NCBI GenBank assembly: GCA_964598255.1 | Contig: CAZRBA010000056.1 | Span: forward strand, 16,532 to 80,531 | Direction: 5' to 3' | DNA from: Caldithrix sp964598255 | GTDB lineage: Bacteria > Calditrichota > Calditrichia > Calditrichales > Calditrichaceae | Length of the DNA stretch: 64,000 bases | In this document: positions 32,582 through 41,011 of the stretch, piece after piece | How the letters are laid out: every line of letters starts with the position of its first letter | Numbering within the stretch: position 1 is the first letter of the stretch | Notes under the pieces: generated by a model | The model's database searches: none | The model's input: only the letters and a program-made list of their open reading frames with translations | Told to the model about the DNA's origin: nothing | Made by a program: the position numbers and the translations under genes

Positions 32582-33242
32582 TTTCCCAGCCTGTACATTT
32601 GGTTTGAACAATGGCAACAGATTCGATTTCGGCTTTGATGGCATCTCCGGGTTGTAAAGGGCCAACTCCGGATGGCGTTCCGGTTAATAACAAGTCTCCC
32701 GTTTCCAAGGGGAAAAATTGATTGACGTAAGAAATTAATTCCGGTATCCGAAAAAGCATTTGTTTGGTATTTCCGTTTTGACGAATACGGTCGTTTACAG
32801 TTAAAGTAAGCTGCAAATTATGCGGATCGCGAACTTGATTGGCTAAAACGAAATCGGAGACCGGACAGGCGCCTTTGAATCCTTTGGCAATGGCCCAAGG
32901 ATGACCGCGCTCTTTAGCCTTTTTTTGAATATCGCGTAGGGTAAGGTCAAGGGCTACGGCGTAGCCTCCGACTATGCCCATGGCTTTTTCGGCGGAAATT
33001 CCGAATGCGGGTTTTTCGATTAATATGCATAGTTCGATTTCGTGGTGCACGGCTCCGTATTGAGTGGGTATTCGGACGGGTTCGTTTAACGAAGCAAGAG
33101 CGGAATTAGGCTTTAGAAAAATGACTGGTTCGTGTGTCCGTTTGGAACGCATTTCTTCGATATGCTCGGCATAGTTTAGGCCAACGGCCAGTATTTTGCC
33201 GGGGGTAAAAGAGACGCCGTCCGCGCGTTTTATGCGGTTCAT
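32574..33242 (-). CDS. Fumarylacetoacetate hydrolase-family protein (YcgM/FAHD1-like)
   Basis: This 222-residue protein is the short, single-domain form of the family that acts as acylpyruvate hydrolase or oxaloacetate decarboxylase. The signatures are KILAVGLNYAEHIEEM, PVIFLKPNSAL, the metal-binding HHEIELCILI, GGYAVALDLTLRDIQ, AKGFKGACPVSDFV, and LLTGTPSGVGPLQPGD. The metal ligands (two Glu and one Asp) are all present. It overlaps the upstream homoserine dehydrogenase by four bases (ATGA) and mazG by eight, so it belongs to the same transcript. Which acylpyruvate it uses cannot be told from sequence. Confidence 0.92.
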   Translation of the reverse strand: MNRIKRADGVSFTPGKILAVGLNYAEHIEEMRSKRTHEPVIFLKPNSALASLNEPVRIPTQYGAVHHEIELCILIEKPAFGISAEKAMGIVGGYAVALDLTLRDIQKKAKERGHPWAIAKGFKGACPVSDFVLANQVRDPHNLQLTLTVNDRIRQNGNTKQMLFRIPELISYVNQFFPLETGDLLLTGTPSGVGPLQPGDAIKAEIESVAIVQTKCTGWEND

Positions 33243-34552
33243 TGTTCCTCCTTCAGAATGCGAAATAATTTAATTTTTCCGCGTATGATGTCCAATTTTT
33301 TTACGGACTCAATGGAGCTTAAAACATCTTTTTCTTTGGCATAGTCAATTAAAATGTGCACGTAACCGATAGTGGTAGAATCGTTAGGTTGAACCTCGGC
33401 GTGGGCCGAGGCAATATTAATATTGTGCTCTCCGAAAACAGTGGCAATAAGGCCAATAACTCCGGGTTGATCGATACACGGAAATTGAATGTAATAAGCC
33501 GATTCGATGTCTTCGATGGGAATCAGTTCTTTATGGTTACGGTCGGGTAGGTACAAATCCATGCGCGAGGGCGAAAAACGGATGATATTCCCAATGTAAA
33601 CAAGATCGCGCAAAATAATGCTGCTGGTAGCTTCTATTCCGATTCCCTTTCCGTAAACCATGTAATGCCCCATTAAATCGGTTTCGATTAAAAAAGCATT
33701 AAATTCACCGCGTACCAAGGCCAACGGATGGTTTTTGGGTACAAGAGTAGGATGGACGCGCAGTTCGAATTTGGAGCCGTGGTTTTTAATAATTCCCAGT
33801 AGCTTGAAAACGTATCCGAAATCGTCCGCACATTTGATATCGAAATCGGAAATGTCCGATATGCCCTCGGAGTGGACATGTAAAAAGTTAACCCCAATGC
33901 CAAAAGCAGCGGCAGCGAGTATGGCGATTTTTTGGGCGGCATCGGCACCTTCGTAATCAATAATGGAGAGCGTTTCGCCGAGTTTTAAAATTTCTTTGGA
34001 TTTTAACGCTTCTTTTAAAGGAATTTTTTCTTCGGTCATTTTGGTCAGAATTAAATTGGAAGTTCCGCTGACAATACCGTAAAGCGATTTGATTTTGTTG
34101 GCTAGTAAATCGCGTTGAATGGTGCTGATGATAGGCACGCCTCCGCCCAATGAGGGCTCGGGTTGAATGTAAATGCGGCTTTCGTTTGCCAGTTGGGCGA
34201 TGTCTTTCATTTTGGAGGCCAATAACATGCGATTGGCCAAAATCAAATGGATTTTATTTTGGATGATCCGTTTGATAATGGAAAAGGTCGGTTCGATGCC
34301 CCCGATGGCATCAATGGCAATACTCACGTTTTGATCGTTTAAAATATCATCCAAATCGGTCGTCAGCAGGCTTTTATCGACAAAGTCGGGACGTTTGAAA
34401 TTTTCATGACGCACAAGAACGTGGCGTAAATTAAGTTGAAAGCCGGTTTTTTCTAAAATTTCCTGTCGTTTTTGTAACCATAATTTGTAAAACCCTTGGC
34501 CCAATTTGCCCAGGCCAAGCAAAGCAAAATTGATTTCTTTTTTTCTTGGCAT
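33239..34552 (-). CDS. hom: Homoserine dehydrogenase with C-terminal ACT domain
   Basis: The enzyme reduces aspartate semialdehyde to homoserine for threonine and methionine synthesis. The 437-residue product has an N-terminal Rossmann motif (FALLGLGKLGQGFYKL), the catalytic-domain signatures PEPSLGGGVPII, IVSGTSNLILTKM and IIDYEGADAAQKIAIL, and an ACT domain from about 350 (FPCIDQPGVIGLIATVFGEHNINIAS) for feedback regulation. Two sites deviate: the usual TANK reads LANR, replacing a lysine near the active site by Arg, and the usual NGT(T/C)N reads SGTSN. The second catalytic lysine (in DAAQK) is present. Overall similarity and ACT placement fit the family, but activity deserves caution. AGGAA precedes the ATG. 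It is the first gene of the overlapping chain. Confidence 0.88.
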   Translation of the reverse strand: MPRKKEINFALLGLGKLGQGFYKLWLQKRQEILEKTGFQLNLRHVLVRHENFKRPDFVDKSLLTTDLDDILNDQNVSIAIDAIGGIEPTFSIIKRIIQNKIHLILANRMLLASKMKDIAQLANESRIYIQPEPSLGGGVPIISTIQRDLLANKIKSLYGIVSGTSNLILTKMTEEKIPLKEALKSKEILKLGETLSIIDYEGADAAQKIAILAAAAFGIGVNFLHVHSEGISDISDFDIKCADDFGYVFKLLGIIKNHGSKFELRVHPTLVPKNHPLALVRGEFNAFLIETDLMGHYMVYGKGIGIEATSSIILRDLVYIGNIIRFSPSRMDLYLPDRNHKELIPIEDIESAYYIQFPCIDQPGVIGLIATVFGEHNINIASAHAEVQPNDSTTIGYVHILIDYAKEKDVLSSIESVKKLDIIRGKIKLFRILKEEQ

Positions 34553-34674
34553 CCGATGTTTCCTTTTTTAATGAAGCGTAATTTTAAAAATACTTGTTTA
34601 ATAACTTATAATGCAATTTTTTGTTTTGGAAAGGGACATCCGATGCTTACCGTTCTTTGTGGCTTTTGTTTATT

Positions 34675-35079
34675 CTATTTTTGAGGTTTTAATGTGGAAA
34701 TTACGATTTTGTAAATTCCTTCTTGCCGCAGCAAATCCATAATGCTGATTACAACGCCGTGGCGCACATCGGCATCTGCTTTGATGATAATGCTTTGATC
34801 TTTGCGCAAATTGGCTAATTTTTTGATTTCCGTTTTTAAATTGCTCAACGAAACGATGTTATCGTTTAAAAAGATGTTGCCGTCTTTATCTACGTAAATA
34901 ATGATTTTTTGGGCAGTGTGGCCCTTGGAGCTTATGGCTTTGGGTAAATCGAGCTCTATGCCGGGCTGTTCCAAAAAAGTGGAAGATACCGAAAAGAAAA
35001 TGATTAAAATAAACAACACGTCAATCAACGAAGTTAGGTTAATGGTTACGTGTCGTTCTTCATTGTTTTCTAATTTCAT
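34675..35079 (-). CDS. exbD: ExbD/TolR-family biopolymer transport protein
   Basis: This 134-residue protein has a short cytoplasmic N-terminus, then one membrane helix with the conserved proton-path aspartate (INLTSLIDVLFILIIFFSVSS, Asp20), and a periplasmic domain (IELDLPKA...IIIKADADVRHGVVISIMDLLR). It works with ExbB and TonB to transmit proton-motive force to outer-membrane transporters. It is 18 bp behind exbB on the same strand and is the last gene of the tonB-exbB-exbD operon. The 120 bp between its stop and the next minus-strand gene hold no recognised element. Confidence 0.93.
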   Translation of the reverse strand: MKLENNEERHVTINLTSLIDVLFILIIFFSVSSTFLEQPGIELDLPKAISSKGHTAQKIIIYVDKDGNIFLNDNIVSLSNLKTEIKKLANLRKDQSIIIKADADVRHGVVISIMDLLRQEGIYKIVISTLKPQK

Positions 35080-35097
35080 CTTAAACCCCGAATTTCT

Positions 35098-35739
35098 TTA
35101 CGCTTCGATCGTTTCGACTGGTTCGGCTTGGGCGGCATGCAATTGATAAATTTTATCCAGCAGTTTATTGGTGTATTTTTCGATATCCAAAATAAGATTG
35201 TTTGCTTTTTGGGAAAAATAATAGTAAAAGAGTAATACGGGGATACCGATAAACAAACCGGCTACGGTGGTTAACAGAGCCTGAGAAATACCGCCGGAAA
35301 GGGCTGCTGTTTGGCCGATGCCTTGTTCTTTAATAACGGCAAATACTTGTACCATGCCCAAAACCGTACCCAACAACCCCATTAAAGGGGCAACGGCTGC
35401 AATGGCTTCCAGAGATACCAGGCCGCGTTTTAGGGTGCGGATTTCTTGCCTGCCCTGGTCTTCCAAAACTTCGCGTATTTCGGCCTTGGGCAGGTGGTAA
35501 TGATCCAACGCCGTTAAAATAAGGTTAGGCAACGGCCCATCGTATTTGGTGCAAATATTTCGTGCCAAATCCATGTCTTTTAACGACGAAAAGTTTTCGA
35601 CCACGGAAATGATTTCCGGTATTAAAATTTTCTTTTTGCGCAATGAAATAAAACGTTCGATAATCAGAGCCACGGCAAAAAGCGAAGTAACTGCCAAAAA
35701 GTACATCATTATGCCGCCGCGTTGGAATAGTTCTACCAT
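35098..35739 (-). CDS. exbB: ExbB/TolQ/MotA-family proton channel protein
   Basis: This 213-residue protein has three predicted membrane helices: GIMMYFLAVTSLFAVALII near the N-terminus, and two in the conserved C-terminal half (LEAIAAVAPLMGLLGTVLGMVQVF and GISQALLTTVAGLFIGIPVLLFY). These match the TolQ/ExbB core, including the small-residue packing and the GLLGTV signature. With ExbD it forms the stator that energises TonB. GGGAG lies 7-11 bases before the ATG. It starts 3 bp after the tonB stop, indicating tight co-expression. Confidence 0.94.
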   Translation of the reverse strand: MVELFQRGGIMMYFLAVTSLFAVALIIERFISLRKKKILIPEIISVVENFSSLKDMDLARNICTKYDGPLPNLILTALDHYHLPKAEIREVLEDQGRQEIRTLKRGLVSLEAIAAVAPLMGLLGTVLGMVQVFAVIKEQGIGQTAALSGGISQALLTTVAGLFIGIPVLLFYYYFSQKANNLILDIEKYTNKLLDKIYQLHAAQAEPVETIEA

Positions 35740-35742
35740 ACG

Positions 35743-36657
35743 TTATCTCCCTTGTCTAAGATCTGGATAAATGAGTTTTGCTGTGATGGTTAAGGTTTTG
35801 TCCGGGAAATCCTTAGGCAACGGTAAGAACGGGAATAGTGCTTTGATAGCTTCCGTGCTTGAAAGTTGCAGGGATTTGTGTCCTACTTGTTTTAAAACCT
35901 GAAGTTCGGTCATATTCCCCTGTTTGTCAATTGTAAAACGAATAACGGTGTAGCCGTGAATCAGCCCCAGTTGATAGTAGGCTGGAGGGGCAAACCAAAC
36001 TTGATATAATTTGTTTTTAAGTGCATTAACGTAAGGCGCCCATTCCCATTTGTAGGTGCTTAGCGAAAGGGCTCCCAAATCTTCTACGGAAAAATCTTTT
36101 TGATTCATAACCTGATTGGCGCCTTTTTGTGCTTGCGCTTGCAATTGCGATTTTTGCCATTTTGAAGTTGGGGTATTAACGGCCGTAGCGCTTTGTTCGC
36201 CAAGAGCGCTTTTACTGAAAGGTTTGTTTTGGTATTGCTTAAAAGTTTTAAAACTCGGAGCCGGCGAAAAATCGCGCAGGGCAACATTGCCTTTGCTGTT
36301 GGGTAGGGCCCCTTTGTTGGCCGTCATTTCCGGATTACTGGCCCGTGAATTTTTATCGGAAAGTAAATCGGTTTTATCGGGCTGTTTTTCGTTTTCGTTC
36401 ATGTTTTGCACAATTTTCCATTCCTTTTGTCTGGGCTGGGGTTTGTTCTCGGGAAAGGTAATTACCACTTGTTCGGCCGGAGCGTCTTCGGACGAGGAAA
36501 TTTGCGGGTTCCATAAGCTGTCCAGGTTGAGCAACCAAAATAACAGCCCGTGAAACAAAACGGACAGCAAAAAGGCCAGCAGTAATATGCGTTTATGCCG
36601 GTCTTTCCACCATGAAGTGGACTCTATTTTGGTTTTTAAATTAAGGGCGATATTCAT
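35743..36657 (-). CDS. tonB: TonB-family energy transducer
   Basis: This 304-residue protein has an N-terminal membrane anchor (ILLLAFLLSVLFHGLLFWLL) with the Ser32-x3-His36 pair that contacts ExbBD in TonB. A long polar linker of about 170 residues, rich in Lys, Gln, Asn and Ser rather than the usual Pro/Lys repeats, precedes the C-terminal TonB domain (VNALKNKLYQVWF...GLIHGYTVIRFTIDKQGNMTELQVLKQVGHKSLQLSSTEAI split across the fold). It transfers energy to outer-membrane receptors. The two downstream genes are its ExbB and ExbD partners. The porX-like gene lies 70 bp upstream on the same strand. Confidence 0.9.
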   Translation of the reverse strand: MNIALNLKTKIESTSWWKDRHKRILLLAFLLSVLFHGLLFWLLNLDSLWNPQISSSEDAPAEQVVITFPENKPQPRQKEWKIVQNMNENEKQPDKTDLLSDKNSRASNPEMTANKGALPNSKGNVALRDFSPAPSFKTFKQYQNKPFSKSALGEQSATAVNTPTSKWQKSQLQAQAQKGANQVMNQKDFSVEDLGALSLSTYKWEWAPYVNALKNKLYQVWFAPPAYYQLGLIHGYTVIRFTIDKQGNMTELQVLKQVGHKSLQLSSTEAIKALFPFLPLPKDFPDKTLTITAKLIYPDLRQGR

Positions 36658-36727
36658 TCGGGTTCATCCGCAAATTCGTTATGTTTCGGATTAAAACGGT
36701 TTAATGGTGTTTTTACGGGTTTCCGTT

Positions 36728-38284
36728 TTATTTTTTACCTTCCATTTTTACAATGGGTAAAATCATTTCTTCCAGCGAAATACCACCGTGCTGAAAGCTG
36801 TCTTTGTAATAGTTTAGGTATTTATGGTAATTGGTCGGGTAAACCAGATAGTAATCTTCCTTGGCAAATACGTAGGTGGTGTTTACGCCGCGTTTGGGTA
36901 AACGCCATTCGGCCGGTTCTTTTAATAAGATGGCATGTTTGGCATCCACTTTTAAACTACGGCCGTATTTGTAGCGTAAATTGGTGGATGTTTCGCGATC
37001 GCCGATAACTTTGGTCCCGCGCAAGCAACGCACACTTCCGTGGTCGGAAGTTACGTAAACAATGGCATCCGATTTGGCCACCTGGCGCAAAATGGAAAAA
37101 AGCGGTGAATGTTCAAACCAAGAGCGTGTCAAACTGCGATAGGCGGACTCATCGGGTACGATTTCTTTTAAAATCGGTAAATCGGAACGACTGTGGGCGA
37201 TAATATCCACTATATTGACGACGATGGAGGTCAGTTGCACGTCCAAATAATTGTTTAGGTTGCGTTCCAGTTTGCGCATATCGTCGCTGTTCATGATTTT
37301 TACGTATTTGAGATTGTTGCTCAGGTTTAAGCCGCTGCGTTTCAATTGCAAATCGAGCAGTTCTTTTTCGTAACGATTCAGGCTTTCGTCGTCTTCGTTT
37401 AATGACCACAAATCGGGATAGAATTTTTCGATGTCTTCGGGAAATAATCCGCTAAAAAGCGCATTGCGCGAAAAAGGTGTTGCTGTGGGTAAAATCGAAA
37501 AATAATATTCGCGATCGATATTAAACCATTGCGAAAAAAACGGTTCAATGGTTAGCCATTGGTCTAAACGCAAGCAATCGATAATTAAAAAGATAACTTG
37601 CCTGCCTTGCTTTAACTGCGGAAGCAGATAATGTTTTACGATGTCGGTAGAAAAAACGGGCCGATTAACGGTTTCTTTTTGATGTACCCATTTGCCATAG
37701 TTTTTTTCGATGTATTTTCCGAATTCGTTGTTCAGTTCGCGCCGTTGATCGTAAAGTATGGTGCGGAAATTGGCTTCCAAAATGGAGTCTAATTCCATAT
37801 CCATTCGGAAAATTTTTAAAGCGATGTCGGTCCAATCTCCATGGGAAAGCGGGTTCATTAAAGCCAACGACAGTTGATTTAATTCGTTGGCATATTGTTG
37901 GCTGCGTTTTTCTTCGATAATATTTTTGCGATCTAAGATCTTTTTACACGCCATTAAAATTTGGCTGGGATTAACGGGTTTGGTCAAATAGTCGTCTATG
38001 CGTTGGCCGATGGCCTCTTCCATTAACGATTCTTCTTCGTTTTTGGTTATCATAATTACCGGTAAATACGGAGAAATATCCTTGATTTCATTTAAGGTGG
38101 TTAAGCCGTCTTTGCCGGGCATCATTTCGTCAATTAAAACCAAATCAAAAGGTTGATGGCGTACTTGAAAAATAGCGTCGTCACCGTTGTTGGCCGTTAC
38201 TACCTGATAACCTTTTTCCTGTAAAAACAAAATATGCGGTTGTAAAATTTCGATTTCATCATCAACCCACAAAATACGCGGCAT
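36728..38284 (-). CDS. porX: PorX-like response regulator with PglZ-type phosphatase domain
   Basis: This 518-residue protein joins an N-terminal receiver (Asp8/Asp9, phospho-acceptor Asp52 in LVLIDEMMPG, Lys102 in YLTKPVNP) to a PglZ/alkaline-phosphatase-superfamily domain. The latter shows FLIIDCLRLDQW, the PTATPFSRNALFSG segment with its nucleophile Thr, and YVTSDHGSVR, the expected metal-binding elements. PorX regulates type IX secretion in Bacteroidota, where its PglZ domain is a zinc-dependent phosphodiesterase acting on oligonucleotides. GGGAG stands 5-9 bases before the ATG. No PorY-type kinase is adjacent; the tonB operon follows on the same strand. PorV/PorQ-like barrels elsewhere in the window fit a type IX-like system, though no core secretion genes are visible. 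Confidence 0.92.
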   Translation of the reverse strand: MPRILWVDDEIEILQPHILFLQEKGYQVVTANNGDDAIFQVRHQPFDLVLIDEMMPGKDGLTTLNEIKDISPYLPVIMITKNEEESLMEEAIGQRIDDYLTKPVNPSQILMACKKILDRKNIIEEKRSQQYANELNQLSLALMNPLSHGDWTDIALKIFRMDMELDSILEANFRTILYDQRRELNNEFGKYIEKNYGKWVHQKETVNRPVFSTDIVKHYLLPQLKQGRQVIFLIIDCLRLDQWLTIEPFFSQWFNIDREYYFSILPTATPFSRNALFSGLFPEDIEKFYPDLWSLNEDDESLNRYEKELLDLQLKRSGLNLSNNLKYVKIMNSDDMRKLERNLNNYLDVQLTSIVVNIVDIIAHSRSDLPILKEIVPDESAYRSLTRSWFEHSPLFSILRQVAKSDAIVYVTSDHGSVRCLRGTKVIGDRETSTNLRYKYGRSLKVDAKHAILLKEPAEWRLPKRGVNTTYVFAKEDYYLVYPTNYHKYLNYYKDSFQHGGISLEEMILPIVKMEGKK

Positions 38285-38348
38285 AAATGCTCCCGTCTTT
38301 TTGTTTCATAAAAGTTTACTTCTGTTTTCGAGCTTTTGTATTTGTTTA

Positions 38349-38370
38349 AAAATACGTAAAGACGTATTTT
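38349..38370. terminator. Probable bidirectional terminator
   Basis: A 9-bp perfect stem (AAAATACGT/ACGTATTTT) with a 4-base loop has T-rich tracts on both strands (ATTTTTT on plus, and TTTTTAAA after the stem on minus). It would separate rlmB-side transcription from porX. Confidence 0.55.
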
Positions 38371-38592
38371 ATTTTTTATCAAATGTCTTACTCAAAGCAT
38401 AGGGCTTTGGTTCCGTCGGGCATGGCGGCCTGATAAAACCACTTAAATAGGCATGCCTTTTAAGGCATTTGTTTTTTATGCTCTTCCGTTTGTCCTTCTT
38501 GCCAAATGTCAAGGGCAAAATGTTTGTCGGCTCCTTGGGCAACCATGGCGCAAAGCCGCCTTTAGGCGAAGGAGATCAAAAATAACATCTGC

Positions 38593-38614
38593 CAAAAAAT
38601 TTTCAAATTTTTTG
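38593..38614 (-). terminator. AT-rich stem-loop after rlmB
   Basis: A 10-bp perfect inverted repeat (CAAAAAATTT / AAATTTTTTG) with only two bases between the arms starts 17 bases after the rlmB stop. It is AT-rich, with the T-run inside the second arm, so termination strength is uncertain. Confidence 0.45.
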
Positions 38615-38630
38615 TTTACCCCGCATGCCG

Positions 38631-39404
38631 TTATAGATTTTTCGGCCCAATCATAGGCCCGGCAAAATGCCGTTGCCTTATTACCTCGTATAATACAATC
38701 GCAGCCGAAACAGAAGCATTTAGGGAATTCACATGACCAAACTGAGGAATTTTAACGGTATGGGTGCAATAGTGCAATAAATTTTTACGTACCCCTTTAT
38801 CTTCGCTGCCAATAATCAAAGCAGTTTTCCGAGTAAAGTCGCTTTCGTAAATGGTTTGTTCAGCCGAGGGCATGGTCGCAAATACCGCAAAATCGTTTTC
38901 CTGAAGCGTTAAAAGAATTTTTTCAGTAGACGGTGCCCGATAAAAACGGGAGTAAAATAGAGCACCGGTAGATGTTTTAGCAACCGTCGCATTTAACGGA
39001 GCGCCACCCTTTACGGGTAAAACGATGCAATCGACATTGGTAATTTCGGCAGTACGCAATATGGCACCCAGATTATGAGGATCCTGTATTTGGTCGGCAA
39101 CCAAAATAAGCGGATTGGGTTTTTCGTGAATCAGATAGTGCCATGCGCCAGCGGAAAGAAACGGCTGAAAGGCAACCAACGCAACCACACTTTGATGAAC
39201 CACGGGCCCTACAAGCTTTTGTAAATCGTTTTTAGCTACGGAGTTCGTAGGAACATGCTTTTGTTCGCACAATTGGCGGATTTTACCGATAATTTTTCCG
39301 CTGGCCGCCTCGGCCAAATAAACCTGCAAAACCCGATGTGTGGAACGTAAAGCCTCATAAACCGGTTGTCTGCCGTAAATATACAATTGTTGGGGTGAGT
39401 CCAT
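38631..39404 (-). CDS. rlmB: 23S rRNA (guanosine-2'-O-)-methyltransferase RlmB / SpoU family
   Basis: This SAM-dependent enzyme methylates a 2'-hydroxyl on 23S rRNA. The 257-residue product has the N-terminal substrate-binding domain (YIYGRQPVYEALRST) and the SPOUT knotted domain with all three motifs: motif 1 ILVADQIQDPHNLGAILRTA, motif 2 ALIIGSEDKGVRKNL, and motif 3 VKIPQFGHVNSLNASVSAAI. The motif 3 form SLNASVSAAI is typical of RlmB/TrmH. No clear ribosome site precedes the ATG. It is transcribed divergently from ychF across 455 bp. The related TrmL-type tRNA methylases are shorter, which supports the rRNA assignment. Confidence 0.92.
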   Translation of the reverse strand: MDSPQQLYIYGRQPVYEALRSTHRVLQVYLAEAASGKIIGKIRQLCEQKHVPTNSVAKNDLQKLVGPVVHQSVVALVAFQPFLSAGAWHYLIHEKPNPLILVADQIQDPHNLGAILRTAEITNVDCIVLPVKGGAPLNATVAKTSTGALFYSRFYRAPSTEKILLTLQENDFAVFATMPSAEQTIYESDFTRKTALIIGSEDKGVRKNLLHYCTHTVKIPQFGHVNSLNASVSAAIVLYEVIRQRHFAGPMIGPKNL

Positions 39405-39859
39405 AATAATTCAAACAACTTTCTTTGGGTTTGGTTTAATGCTTCCGGCTGTATTCTAAAACCGCAACGAGCAGAAGGGAAAAACCGTTATTTGCAAATT
39501 TTTGCTTGCCACTATGATGTACAAATCAAAGCGGCGCTTTATATGCCTACAATTTAATAGAGAAAAATATGGGATGCAAAATCCGTAAATGGCTCAAAAG
39601 AGTTTGTTTTGATCGCAGGAAAACAATTCAGTAAATTAATGCAATCGAACAATTGAATTTGAATAAGGCACGTTACTAACCAGAAAGAATATCGGATCGG
39701 TAAAACGGATTACGCTTAAAATCAAAATTAAACGATAAACTGTAAATTGTCACGAATAAATAGCTTCGAGTAAAATATAATTACTTAAAAAAACCGAAGT
39801 AGCAATGCAAAATTTTTTAAGAATTAAAGTCCGGCCGGGCCGGGTAAGGAGTTAACACA
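39405..39859. other. 455-bp divergent intergenic region
   Basis: This AT-rich stretch carries the promoters of rlmB (left) and ychF (right). It contains TAAAACGGATT at 39701-39711, identical to a sequence upstream of addB, and a small GC-rich CCGGCCGGGCCGGG run at 39832-39845 just before the ychF ribosome site. No RNA gene or open frame of note was found. Confidence 0.5.
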
Positions 39860-40939
39860 ATGCAAATCGGTATCGTAGGATTACCCTATTCCGGTAAAAC
39901 AACGATTTTTTCAACGTTATTAAAACATAAAACGCAGGAAACGGGCGGTAAAGTAAGCGCCGAGCGCGGCGTGGTTAAAGTCCCGGACGAACGGTTAGAC
40001 AAACTTACCGCCATGTTTAATCCCAAACGCAAAGTAAACGCAACGATCGAATATATCAAAGTCCCTGGGCTGGAAGGAGAATCGGCCGGAACCCGTGGCT
40101 TGCCCGGCCAATTTTTGGCCAACTTGAAAACAGTCGATGCTTTGCTGGTGATTGTCCGTAACTTCGAAAACGAATATTATCCGCATCCGTTGGATCGAAT
40201 TGATCCCAAAGCGGATATCGAATATATCAATGCCGAATTTTTATTAAGCGATTTGGGAATTGTGGAAACACGATACGAAAAACTTTCCAAATTGGTCAAC
40301 AAAACACAGGATGAAAAAGATCGCCGTGAATTAGCTCTGTTCGAAAAACTAAAAGCGCATTTGGAAGAAGAGCAACCTTTACGTACCATGAATTTTGATG
40401 AGCACGAAAGATTGATTTTAAAGGGGTATCAATTTTTAACAGCCAAGCCCGTACTGTATGTGATTAATATTCAGGAAGATCAAATTCCCGTTGCGCATAC
40501 AATTGAAGGGAAATTTGCATATTTAAATACTAAAAATTCCGGTGTTACCACATTAAGCGCAGAAATTGAAAAAGAAATTTCCGATTTAGAAGACGAAGAT
40601 GCTCAGGTTTTTATGGACGATTTGGGTATTAAAGAACCGGCACTGCTAAAACTTATTCGCAAATCATACGAACTTTTGGGTCTTATTTCTTTTTTTACCG
40701 TTGGCGAAGATGAATGCCGTTCCTGGCCTATTCCCAAAGGCACCAATGCGCAAAAAGCCGCCGGAGTTATTCATACCGATTTGGAAAAAGGATTTATTCG
40801 TGCCGAAACCGTGCATTATGATGACCTGATTCGCGAGGGCTCCTTACACGCCTGCAAGGAAAAAGGATTGCTACGTCTGGAAGGAAAAGAATACATCGTC
40901 AAAGACGGAGACATATTGAACATTCGTTTCAATGTTTGA
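39860..40939 (+). CDS. ychF: YchF/OLA1-family ATPase
   Basis: YchF is an Obg-related, ribosome-associated ATPase implicated in stress and translation control. The 359-residue product has the P-loop GLPYSGKTT (7-15; most family members read GLPNVGKST), the switch-II-like KVPGLEGESAGTRGLPGQFL and an NIQE in place of the GTPase NKxD, consistent with adenine specificity. A coiled-coil hairpin (LSKLVNKTQDEKDRRELALFEKL) and the C-terminal TGS/DUF933 domain (FFTVGEDECRSWPIPKGTNAQKAAGVIH) complete it. AAGGAG lies 9 bases before the ATG. The P-loop variant is the main oddity. The phoH-type gene follows after 72 bp and may be co-transcribed. Confidence 0.96.
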   Translation: MQIGIVGLPYSGKTTIFSTLLKHKTQETGGKVSAERGVVKVPDERLDKLTAMFNPKRKVNATIEYIKVPGLEGESAGTRGLPGQFLANLKTVDALLVIVRNFENEYYPHPLDRIDPKADIEYINAEFLLSDLGIVETRYEKLSKLVNKTQDEKDRRELALFEKLKAHLEEEQPLRTMNFDEHERLILKGYQFLTAKPVLYVINIQEDQIPVAHTIEGKFAYLNTKNSGVTTLSAEIEKEISDLEDEDAQVFMDDLGIKEPALLKLIRKSYELLGLISFFTVGEDECRSWPIPKGTNAQKAAGVIHTDLEKGFIRAETVHYDDLIREGSLHACKEKGLLRLEGKEYIVKDGDILNIRFNV

Positions 40940-41011
40940 TGCTTAAACGATGTTTAACCTCGTACAAAAATTAACGGGCAAAATATTTTAATAAGTTTAT
41001 TCAATGGAATT

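Larger units (their letters stand above)
38285..38630. other. 346-bp intergenic region with several AT-rich hairpins
   Basis: Between rlmB and porX (both minus strand) I see no gene. It holds three perfect inverted repeats: AAAATACGT/ACGTATTTT at 38349-38370, ATGCCTT/AAGGCAT at 38453-38468 followed by TTGTTTTTT, and CAAAAAATTT/AAATTTTTTG at 38593-38614 just after the rlmB stop. At least one probably terminates rlmB. The porX promoter should lie close to 38285-38345. Confidence 0.55.

Noticed and set aside
38400..38630. tRNA or riboswitch between rlmB and porX
   Set aside because: The stem-loops do not form a cloverleaf, there is no T-loop sequence, and nothing matches a riboswitch core I know.
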